Shown piece by piece: positions 12,729 to 25,400 of a stretch of 64,000 nucleotides of DNA. The notes beneath the pieces were generated by a model that was not told where the DNA came from, searched no databases, and was given only the letters and a program-made list of their open reading frames with translations. Position 1 is the stretch's first letter; every line of letters starts with the position of its first letter. Origin of the DNA: Mytilus trossulus (taxonomy: Eukaryota; Mollusca; Bivalvia; Mytilida; Mytilidae); assembly GCF_036588685.1 (NCBI RefSeq), contig NC_086384.1:55966945-56030944 (forward strand). Reading direction: 5' to 3'. Both the position numbers and the translations under genes were made by a program.

Positions 12729-13158
12729 GTGCACAAACCATATCACTCAACTATGTGGGGTATCTTTGTACAACGTCATTAGGGGAAAAAAACATAAATG
12801 CATTTTACATTTCAAATTTTAGCTGGCCACAAAAAAGTCACCCATAAAATTCCTGAATATCATGTAAAAATAACTCTGATAAAAATATCCTTTAACAAAT
12901 TTTGTTCTTAATTATAAACCATGATCCTTATCAGTTCAAGAACACCGGAAGTTTTCTTTCTGTTTAACAAAAACCAAACAAATATAAATTATCCGTAACA
13001 ACACATAAAATTAACCATAAATAACAGGTCTCTTATATTCTCTTGTAAAATTGGTCCAAATTTAACAACCATGATCACATGACATCAACAATTGATCACA
13101 TGACATCTTTAACAACTTGTCCTCCATTTCAATTGGACTAGGTATTTTTTGTCCCTTT

Positions 13159-13423
13159 TTATATGTTCATCACTAGTTCGGTTAACATTTGTGAATAATT
13201 TTGTTCCACACTTAACGAAGGCAGTGTCACAGATTTATCACCTTCACGTAATGTCACTAATTGTAAGGAGGCCATTCCTCCATAGCCATTTTTATGGTCC
13301 AATGACAAATGCGGTAAATACTTGTCAGCGATGGTATCGACCAAATAAGGATCTTCTCCAGAAACAATAGCTTTAGAGTTAGTAATGTGAACTTTGGTAG
13401 GAATTGTAACCTTCTTCTGTCTG
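13159..13423 (-). CDS. Gene B exon 5 (last exon)
   Basis: Acceptor TTTTTGTAG, then one base completing the split codon, then 87 codons and TAA at 13161-13159. Encodes RQKKVTIPTKVHITNSK through VEQNYSQMLTELVMNI. A second open frame over the same bases is only a shadow. Confidence 0.8.
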
Positions 13424-16400
13424 CTACAAAAATAAAGAAAAAATACACAAATTATTATTTTCAAACAAATCTGATGAATGATAAAACTTCACAGGCCCTT
13501 TCTAACGCTTTCTATATATGCCCTTATTGACTAATTTTATTTGTGTGTTCTTGTGTTGCCCTTTTACACCACTGTCTCACGTTCACCCATTCATATTCTG
13601 TATGTGTCTCAGTCCCAAGTCAGTAGTTTGTGTAGATTGTTGCTGTACATGTATATCCTATTTTTTGTTGTGTACATATATCTGGCTTTATTTTTGAATG
13701 CTTTTATATTTACCATAGATTGCTATAATCCATCATTTTCTATATAGGAGAACCAAGTCCTGAATATGACAGTTGTTATCCATTCATGTTTTGATTTTGT
13801 CTTTCAATAATACTGGCTTTCCTTTTGAATTTTCCACAGAATTTAGGTATTTTTGTTATTTTACGTTTTGCATGATTAACTTTTGTCATTTTTGAAGATT
13901 GTAAAGTAACCTTAAGTTGCTTACATCTACTTCATATGGTCTTTGGTGAAAATACATCTCATAAGATCAATTAAATGTGACATTCTCAATGAATCTTTAA
14001 TTAAATAAAATGTTAAAATTGTTACATACTTCCCCCTTCTAATTGACCCTTGATCTTTATGACCTTCCGGTTTGACTCTATCAAACAGTTTCTTCATCCA
14101 TAAGTCAGTATCTCCTGTTATTATAAGCTTTCTCTCTTGAGCAGGTCGAGATGGTTTCTTCATCTTGTCTTCTGGGGGTGTTATTGGTCGAACATCTGAA
14201 AAATAACCAAAGATAATAAAAACTAGTTTTCAACTTTTAGCTTGTGGATTGAAAAGAATGTCTCCCTGCATTATCCTTACTTTGGATTTCATAAAACGTA
14301 GCCTCTACTAAACTTGTGACTAACCCAGTAATTGCTGTTGCACTTCTACAAAAAATAAGACAATTATATCATTCAAACTTCACATAGTTCTTACATCTCT
14401 ATAAGATATGGGAAAATAAAATACTACAAATTGTCTTATTAAGTGAATATGATTAAAGATTTCAATAATCTAATTTACAATTTCAAGTGTTTCAAGGAAT
14501 AACTTTTTTCTAATGTTTATATTTTGACATGCAGGCTATTGGACTGTGTATTTTTACTTGTTCTGTGTTTTTGTCTTAAGCTTGTCCATTTGTTTCAAAA
14601 GAGACTGTGTTCGGAATAACTTTGACGATTCCTATTATCCTTTCTTTTTGGTTGTATTTTTAGATAATTTTTGTAAATTATAGATAAAAGAAAATGTTGA
14701 CTGACATATATTTCCAACTTTCTGTGCCAATCAATAATATATTACTTAAGAGATTTACTTCTACCTTTAGCAAATATAGACTCATTATATTAATTGGACA
14801 ATAAATCATTTACTTATATAAAGCCTCATTGAACTTCTAGGAAGATGATTAATTAATTCAGATTCTCAGATGACTTATATAAATTACCTATTGATTATGG
14901 CTAAAAATCAAGAAATAGTCCATTAGTATGGCATTATTCATAAAGTCAAAGAGAAATGGAGAATATGTATGGAAGGAAACATACTAGGCATATTTAAATG
15001 AGACACAAAGATACCAAAAACAGCATATTTAAGTTAGGGTCAATGTATGACCTTCAACAATGTTTTAGGTCTTATCTATAGCATTATGCCCTTTATATAC
15101 ACTGAAAAAAGTCCCATAAAATCTAACTTGAGGAAAACTCAAAATCCGCATTTTTAATTTCCTATGGAAATTCATAGGAAGGGGAGATAACTCTTGCAAA
15201 AAAGAGTCTTTTTTGGGCAGTTTTTGGTTATTCTTGAAATTTATGTTAAGTATGATACTTTGGTGGTGTTATAAGTTTGTATTTGACTAAACTATATAAT
15301 CTTCAACTCATGAAATGTATAAAACCGAAATGTTATGGGTAGTTTTATTCTTTTTGTGCATTTTTCATTAAAGAAATTGCAAATTTGAAGCTTTTTTTGT
15401 GACCATTTTGAAAAATAATGTGAAAATTTGCTATTGTTTATATCTGTATATTATTTTTTTTTCAGCAACTTACATATCTAAAGAAACTTCAAACCACAAA
15501 AAGAAGAATACATGCTCATTTATTTTTATTAAATTTGAGATTCTTTACCTTGACATGTTAAAAAATTCAATAAATGGTCAACTAATGAACTACGAAATCT
15601 ACATTTTGTAGATTATAGCTTGATAAAAGATATGAAAACACCTTTAGAGTTGTTTGTTATACTCTAAAGATCGCTAAAAAATCAAGAATCAATACATTCT
15701 GATGAATAGAAGTGGTAAAGTAATAATTTTGTATCAATTCTAATTGATATTTCTGCCTTTTTTTTGCAAGAGTTATCTCCCTTTTCAATGCAAATCTCCA
15801 TAGGAATTTTAAATGGTGATTTTTTTTAGTCCTCCTCAAGTTAGATTTTATGGGAATTTTTCTGTGTATATTTGTGGTATAATGCTAAAGAATAAAACTT
15901 AAATATCTTCTGTTGCAATTACTTTCGGGTTAGAGTCAAATTTATGCTAGATGTAAATCGTCCCAAGTCAACAAACTAGGTGTTTAAGATCTCAACTCTC
16001 ACCCTTTTCACATAGTGGGTAAACTTGTAAATGACAGCAAAGTAAAGATAAAAAACAACAAGAATGTGTCCACAGTACACGGATGCCCCACTCCCACTAT
16101 CATTTTCTATGTTTAGTGGACCGTGAAATTGGAATAAATTCTCTAATTTGGCATTAAAATTAGAATGATCTTATCAAAGGGAACATGTATACTAAGTTTC
16201 AAGTTGATTGGACTTCTACTTTATCAAAAACTACCTTGACCAAAAACTTTAACCTGAAATTTGCACTATCATTTTCTATGTTCAGTGAACCATAAAATTG
16301 GGGGTCAAAACTCTAATTTGGCATTTAAATCAGAAAGAGCATATCATAGGGCACATGTATACTAAGTTTCAAGTTGATTGAACTTCATCAAAAGCTACCT

Positions 16401-19400
16401 TGACAAAAAACTTTAACCTGAAGTGGGACAGACGGACGAACGGACGGACGAACAGACGAACGGAGGCACAGACGAACGGACGCACAGACGAACGGACGCA
16501 CAGACCAGAAAACATAATGCCCCTCTACTATCGTAGGTGGGGCATAAAAAACACAGAAAAATTGAAAGGTCAATATATGACCTCTAACCAGCAAGCAAAA
16601 GATACAGAATACAAAATGTATTTAGGTTACACTGATCACATTCAAGATTATGGACGTGTACATATATGTGACCTTTATAAACTAGATTTTTGAGATTTCA
16701 AATCCTCTCCTTTTGTTTAATTTCATTTAATGGGGTATTCTTGAAATAGACCAAGTCTAAGATACAATAAAACATGTACTTGATGTACCAAACATGTATA
16801 ATACATATACAATTGTTGATTATTCAAGCTCTTAGCTAGTAATGGAAATAAAAGGGAATTCCCCTTAAATATTTCAGGAGTATTAGACCCACTTTAAAAT
16901 TTCAAAAGTGTCTTTTAATTATAAACCATTTAAATTAGAGGACAATTTTTTATCACTCACTCAGATCAAATGTATAAACTTGTCAAGTTTTTTTCATTAT
17001 AAATCATTCTTTTATTCAAAAGCCCAATGTTCCTGATATTAGCCTAATTTTAAAAAGACAAATTACAAAAGTTGTAACACAAAATTGGGCCATAAAATGA
17101 AACAAAACTCATTATTTATAGCTCATTGGTCAAAGAGATAAAAACACAAAAATTGTTCATTTATAGCATGTTAAGTTCCTAAACATTATATCTTTTCTAA
17201 AACAGGATAACTAAATTTATAAATATAACTTTTCCAATATTTGTGTGTAAAAGAGGGAGGAAAGATACCAAAGGGACAGTCAAACTCATAAATCTAAAAC
17301 AAACTGACAAAGCCTGATGGCTAAAAATGAAAAAGACAAACAGACAAACAATATAACACATGAACACATGACACAACATAGAAAACTAAAGAATAAACAA
17401 CACGAACCCCACCAAAAACTTAAGGGGTGATATCAGGTGCTTCAGAAGAATAAGCAGATCCTGCTCCACATATGGCACCTGTTGTGTTGCTTATGTGATA
17501 ACAAATCCGGTAAAATTTGCAAAACTTTGATTAAGTACTATAAGCCATATTCAACATAATGTCACTTGGTCACATTCTTTTGGTGTCTGTCTAAAGTCAG
17601 GGCCCTCTGTAGAACAGCTAGGGGTTGTTGTGTATGCCTGTCATAGAGTTCTTTTGTAAATTGTTTTGATATAAATAAGGCCATAAGTTTTCTACCTGTA
17701 AAATTGTTTTACATTTTATAGCTATACAGCAAGAAGTTTTTCTCACAGTTGATGTCCATACAGTTGCCTATAATTGCCAACTACTGTACCACATCTTTAT
17801 AACTTTCATTTGCAATCATAACACATTTTCTATTATTTTTAAAATTCAGGCCATATTAAAAAAAGAAAATAGTTGCCTACTGCGCTCGAGTCATGCTTCA
17901 GTGATTCCCTTTATAATCAACCAATTTTTTTCCACAAAAAGGGGGAGGGGGGCACGATAACCAAATCAAACAATTATTTAATTCAATTACCAGTTTTCAA
18001 GGTACATATATTGAAATGTTCAATTTGTGTAAACAATGAAAATGATTTTTAATTCAATAATAAATTGATATTTGGCTCAATATTTAAATTGAAGTCAAAT
18101 GACGCACCAAATGTTGGTACTTTTCCAATCAAAATATTGGTATCAATAAAGAAATATCTTTTATAATTTAATTAAATCATTCATAACTGAAATATGTTCA
18201 ACACACATGTATTTACAAATGATTTATATAAATTCCTGTGAGATCTTTATATAAATTAATATATATGTAAACCTCGATCAGACTTAAGATACATTGTGTC
18301 AAGGTCGTCCATATTAAATGCCATTTGTATTGTGTCAAAGGTGGTTCTTATAAAATGCCATTTGTATTATAATCCTTACCTATGTATCAAAAATTTGGAG
18401 ACGATACATTTTAAAACAAGAATGTGTCCAAAGTACACGGATGCCCCATTGGCACTATCATTTTCCATGTTCAATGGACCGTGAAATTGGGTAAAAAGTC
18501 TAATTTGGCATTACAATTAGAAAGATCATATCATAAGCAGCAAGTGTACTAAGTTTCAAGTTGATTAGACTTCAGCTTCATCAAAAACTACCTTGACCAA
18601 AAACTTCACCCTGAAACGAACGGACGGACGGACGGACAGACGGACGGAAGAACGAACGAACGGAGCCACAGACTTGAAAACATAATGCCCCTCTACTATC
18701 GTAGGTGGGGCATAAAAACATTTGTAAATACCTTTAAAATATGCAATTAAATCCCCTTAACTACATATTTAAATTTAAGTCTTAAATTACATAGTGTCAA
18801 GGTCTTCTACATTAAATTCTGTTTGTTAATTATGTTCCTTAGCGAAAAGAGGGAGATAAAACTTAAACCTTCACCAAACAAGAATGTGTCCCTAGTGCGT
18901 GGATGCCCCATCCGCACTATAATTTTGTATGTTCAGTGGACCGTGAAAATGGGGTAAAAACTCTAATTTGGCACTGAAATTAGAAAGATCATTTTATAGG
19001 GAACAAAAACTTTAACCTGAACTTGAAGCAGGAGAGACAAACGAACAGATGGATGAACAGATGCACAGAACAGAAAACATAATGCCCATAAATGGGGCAT
19101 AAAAAGTAAACAATAAAAGAAAACAACTCATCCACAACCTTGACTGCGTAACATGAATCCAAACAAAATCTGGATGAAAGTTCATGTACTCAAGAAAGGC
19201 AATCACTTCCTGCAATCTCACACGCCATATGCATGAGGCTAGAATTAAACTTTAAATTGGATGATGTTGCTTAATCTATCAGCCTAAAATCGCAGTGTAA
19301 CTAAATTATATGACACATCATTTCAAATTAAAAAATATTGTTTTCCTTTTTTGATGTCATTTTCTTGCCTATAATATGTTATTTATGTTGCATTGTTAGC

Positions 19401-22400
19401 AGCAACAACTAAAAAGTCCTATTACTTCCTAGAACCAACATGTAAGTTGTAACCAACCTTATAAGGCGGTAAGACAAAATCAAACAAATCAAGTTTCAAG
19501 CGCCGGGTCCTAATATAACCCTGGTGATTCAGTGCTTACTAATGATAGGTCAATGACCTTCATTCTTTTATAGGTTTCTTTATTAATAGTCAAAACTGAT
19601 TAAACTAATAAGGCTGTTTCAAATGTCATAAAACAACAGGAATGAAACAATACCTTTAAAGGTCACAGCAAGGTTCATGATAGTTTGAATACTATATATA
19701 TAATGTAACATGATGGGCAATAGAAATATAACATTTCTAAATAAGTTCATATACAACCACATATAGTGACCATATAAAAATAAAAGATGTGGTATGATTG
19801 ATATTTTGAGAAACCAAAAAGTATACAGATCTTTAGATTAATATAAATGTGTAAAGCTTTAAGTAATAACCATAAATCATTTTTTAGATATGGCAGGACA
19901 TGTAAAAAAAAACTCCCCTTTTTTTCTTTTTTACAAAATACTCAATAACTCAAAAATAAAAATTTGAATCAACACCAAAAAGTATCCAGATTGTTTAACC
20001 ATCATATACAGAAACATCTATATAAGATTCATGAAATTTGGATAAGTCATTCTCAAGTTCCGATGTGACATGTTTACTCAAATTCAATTTACAATTTCAA
20101 ATATTATTATAAATAAAAAGCAAACCTTTTCAATTAGAAGAAGCAAACGTAAACATTTTACTTTTCGAATATACATAAAAGTCTTAATTTACATGTTTCT
20201 TTTTTAAAGATCTACATTTTATAGAATTTTCAAAGCTATTGGGAGTTTTGATCTATTCAATTTATACTTCCAGGTAGACAACAAATTTTCAAAACATTCA
20301 ACCCTACAACTATACAATATAAATCAAAAAGTCATCATACAAAAGGTAGTATTGATATTTTCCATATATTTGACGTAGATTTTAAATTATTGAAAAGCGA
20401 AATTGACGCTCAGTTGAGTTCCTTGTAAATTATACCTTTTAGTATAATAATGTTTATAATCAATATTTACATTGTATGGAAGGGTTTGATAGAAATTATA
20501 TCCCCAAGAGACGAAGCACTTTTAAATATTTAGAGGCCATTATAATCTTAAGCCTCTTAAAAACCAGCTTGATTTTTTTTTTGGTTGTTGATAAAAAGCC
20601 CACTACTATTATTATTATTATTATTATTTACAGTGCTTTTATAGCGCTTATCTAAATAAACATTTACTCTAAGCGCTTTACAATGCATAAAAAACCTTGA
20701 AACAAGTACATATAAACAAATTTAAAATCAAATAAAAATAGAAACCGTAAAAAAAAAAATACGACTAAATATATGAAAATTAAAAATTATTCATCAAAAA
20801 TAATGTGAATCATAATCATAATGTGATATTGTATTTTTTTTATTGAAATAATTAAATTGAAATATCATTTTTAATATGTATACTATATATGCCCAGATGA
20901 TCTGTATAATTTTTATCTAAATGCGATTTTTATCTATTATGATTTTGAAAAAAATACTGTTTACTTCATATACAAGATATAAAATATTTCAAAAATGGGA
21001 GTCTTACATTATTGCCTTTTCGTTACTCTCGCATTTTCACAATAATTTCTGGATTTACAGTACGTATTAATACGTGTTTTTCTGTATGTCCTTTTTACTT
21101 TGGAAAGTAACTATACTATAGGGGGAATTTAATTAGTATTCTTGAAATAAAAAAATTAAAATGTCAAAAGGCATGAAAAACAGACAGTTGTAGCCAGCTG
21201 AATGTGACATGGGCTAAAATGCACTCTTGAAAAATAAGTTGAAGGTATACAATTCAAACCCCTAGTAAAGGCCCAGCTTAAAAATCATACACCGAAGAAG
21301 TAAAATTGTTCCTAAAAGCATAGCTGTATTTTTGTCAATATAAAGGTAAAATTATTTTGGTACTTTTGATATCAAATAAAAGCTTATGGCATTGGGATCA
21401 CTGTACAACCCTTGTTAAGATTTCTTTTCAATAATTAAGAAGTATATAACAGTTTTATTAGGAGGGTAAATTTGCCCTGTTGTTCAGAAGTACCTGTTTT
21501 TGGTGCAACTAAACTTCAGGGAACCAGCATGCTCCAGACAATGTAAGGTATGTTGAAGTTTTTAGGGCATTAGTCAGGATAAGGTATATAGTTTAAACAT
21601 GATATAACTGCCACTATATTTAAACATGAGACAAAAAAGCCGGAAATGCTTGAAATTACAGAATTTAACAAAGAAATCAATGGGGCTATTAATAAATAGT
21701 GTTATACCTGAAAATCAGCACAATTTTGTTTTTATAAGCCCCAATAGAATAGGCTTCAATGCACAGATGATGAAAAAAGTCTTTAAGATTTTTGGCTTTT
21801 TGCAAGGAAGTATTTGTCAAAACTGTAATTATTACATCTTCTAAAATATCAGAGAATTAAATTGGCAAAATGTATAAAGAATAGAGAAAAATGGATCTAA
21901 AAAATAGCGAAAACAGAGATATCATCGATGAACCCACCATCAAGATCCTCTTAGAAGTAAATCGAAATTACAGAATATCACAATAAATGCCTTATTTTTT
22001 TCCTGTTTGATTGTTAACACAAACAATTATACAATTATATAGAAACATTCTAAAATTGTCAAAGAAAACAGGAAAAAAAGTCCTGCTTTGATGCTTGTAT
22101 TGAATGAATGGCTTTTGTAACTAAGGTAACCAATCATTAACTATACCTCAAACAAAACATCACCAATTGAGAAAAAATTGATTACATAGAAAAAGAGAGA
22201 AAAACGTAATATTTATCTAATAATGCAATTTGTTATACAAGTTATCTTGGAGTGTCCCGATTTTTCACCTGAGACAAATTTATGAAAGGAAAGGTAATAG
22301 ACAAATATTGTTTGCAATAGTTACCTGCAAACACAGCTATGATAACAGGCATTATATGAGGAGCATTAAGGGATGAACGCAAAATAAAATTAACAATTAC

Positions 22401-25400
22401 AAATATCTTGCACGTTGATCTTTTTACCAATTTCACAAAACACAGTGAATAACGAACCATTATCACAGCGGCACGTGAAATAAATTGGCAAAACATGTTG
22501 CACTAAAATAACCCTTTACCACCCTTTTATATATATTCATGTATATGGAATGATAAATGACAATAACTAAATATTGATTTGTCAAATGACAAAATAAGTA
22601 CAATTTAAATTTAAATGAAGCACTATTCCCAATTAAGTATTTTCATATTACTCTCAGACTTTTGATTCCAGAATAAATAGTTTCTGACAGGTAACCTCCT
22701 CTGTCATTGTGTCTGTCATTGTCTGTGGTAAGACATTGTGGTACTCGGTCAAGTAAGAGCAACTGAAGAAAGTAAAACCAAGCTTACTGGTACAATCAGT
22801 GAAAATTAGGGGGAAAATTAAATTTTCACAAAACAGATTGTGCAAAAAAAAACGTAGCATCATGAAAGGATTTGGAGTTTACTAATATAACGTCAAATCA
22901 ATCTCTCTTTGTACCCAAAATATTTAACCAAAAAAAAGTGGCCTTATTATGTGAAAATGTCTCAGCTTCAAAACGACATATCATACATGTACACATCCAA
23001 GTTTATGAGCAGAGGAACTGCGCATCTGTGGCAATTGCTCTTATTATTTCCAGAGTCAAAAGTCACGAATACATTTGTATGCATGTCAATTCTCTATAAC
23101 TCTTTGTATAATAGAGAGACAAAAGATACCAAACATGCCAGAAGGACATTCAAACTCATAGTTGAAAAATAAACTGACATCACCATGGCTAAAAAAGAAA
23201 AAGACAAACAGGCAAACACCAGTTCACAAAACACATCATAGAATTATAAAGACTGAGCAACACAAACCCCAAAGAAAACTGGGGTTGAACTCAGGTGCTC
23301 CTAAAGGTACAATTCTTTTTTAAGAGTTGACACAAATATTTGCACATGCTTAAAACACAATGAAACAAAATGTCCAGCTACAAGAGTTGGCTTAATATGT
23401 GTTGCTTTTTTTAGTGATTCAAGAAATTTTACTGTCTGTTTTTGTATTAGGTCTGACAATTTTGTCTGAAGATCAACTTGTTTTGTCATCTATTCTTAAG
23501 TTCCATTGTGGCTATACTGTAATAGTTTAAAACAGTGACTGAGCAGTGCATAGCTATTACATTGTTTTCTTTGGAATTTGACCTGTGTACAAATCTTTTA
23601 ACTATTAGCTAATTCAATTCAATCTTAAGAATATAAATTTAAAATAAAAGCCTTTCAAAGAAGAAGTCGTTAATCTTTTCTAACAATTGAGATTAACTTT
23701 ATACATACATATATCACATATATGTATACATGTATACAATAATGAACATATTAAACTTTAAATTTAAAGTCCTTTTTCAATGGCAATGAGCTCGAGGAAT
23801 ATAGAGAATTAAAAAGTTGTCACAGAAATATCACCAGCATCAACTATTAAAGTTTGCAAGTTTCAAAATATTATTACCAAGTTCATAGTAACACACACAC
23901 CGCCCCCTCTCTTTTTTCACATTTTTGTATGCCTTCATTAGTGTATAAACTACCGTAATAAAACATCAACAATGATGCAATTATTTTCCTCTCTTTGGTT
24001 CTTTGTCATTTTTGTTTTTTAAAGTATTTCAAATATGAAACTGATTCTTTCTTAGCATGCTCAAATCAAATCTAATTTAGGAGGGCTTATATTAATATTG
24101 GTAAAGTGTTGATTAAATTTACAAACTATAATCCGTTATACATGTATATTGATTTACATGAAATAAACCACTAGGAATTTTAAATACATGAAGGACAGAT
24201 TTCCATAAAAAGCTATAAGTTAAAATCTACAGATATAGCAAACATATGGTAAACATACATTGTACAAAAAATCATGCAACAAATGAAAGACAGAAAATGG
24301 CCCAATATTTTAACAAAAAAAGGTCTCTCTGTTAAAGGTTCATGATTTATAAGTCTTGATTTAGACAGATTTAAATACATGTTAGTATCTAAACTTATGT
24401 GAATTATGCATTCTTTTATGGAAAACATATCAAGAAATGATAAAATAAATCATTAAGAATCACGGTAACAGCACATGTTGAATCGCCCTACAAGAGTTAT
24501 GAATTTTATTTCTAAGTACATATCAGGAATTACGTTTACCAGATTAGCTTTAAATGTAGATTATTTTGACAACGGTAGACAAACATTCGTAGTTTATCCA
24601 AGGTTTAAATACCAGTACAAAAAGCACTATCCAGAAACTCCTTCCTCATTCTTCATACAACATATAATATAGATAAATTTAAACCTTCAGTAATCTAGGG
24701 CTTCTTTATGCATTCGGGTCAAGATAGATTTGTCTTGGCATGTTTCTGTACATAAAGACCTCACGATCTATAAGTAATGTTGATCCTAAATTTAGAATCA
24801 GTGCCAATATAATGCAGAAAGAATTCAGTATAACCAGAATGCCTCAGGCTATTTGTACTACTGTTGGTTCATTTATTTTCTTGGGTACCAATTTTCATAG
24901 TTAAAGAAAACGTGTATTTTGGAAGATATTTTTAATTTAATGCATGGTTTAATCATTTAATGCTCAACTTATTAAATCGTTGTTCCCCTGGTGTACTAAC
25001 AAATCCACAAAAATTAGTATGCAATAAATATTAATGAATCCACAGTTTTACATTTATAATTCAATTTTCATTAAATTGCAAAATTTTATACTTTGAAGAC
25101 TGTAAAAATACACAGGTTAACAAGCATAGCAAATTGAGGAGATCAAATTTGCTATGATTGTTAACCTGTGTATTTTTACATGATTTAATGCTCATCTTAT
25201 TCAAATTTTCTAAAGGAATGTGTGTGTACTTTGCAAAAACCATGTTATTAGATATCTACCAATATGCATTTGAATTGCACTAACAAATACAAGTATAATT
25301 TCTTGCACATACTCACTAAGCTATAATTATTTTACAAACAAATGTAGGTCGATGGTTTGCAAAAAGTATTATTCAACTGTAGGAAGTCAGGAATAGGACA

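Larger units (their letters stand above)
9161..13158. other. AT-rich flank downstream of gene B
   Basis: Sits 3' of gene B (minus strand). Part of it should be the 3' untranslated region. Apart from the 53-bp duplication at 10764-10869 and a GGGAGTTATCTCCCC word near 9449, I see no gene or repeat I can support. Confidence 0.5.

Noticed and set aside
24475..24672. 65-codon open frame starting MLNRPTRVMNF
   Set aside because: Amino-acid content is plausible but there is no family match I know and no splice context; lies within gene B intron 3.
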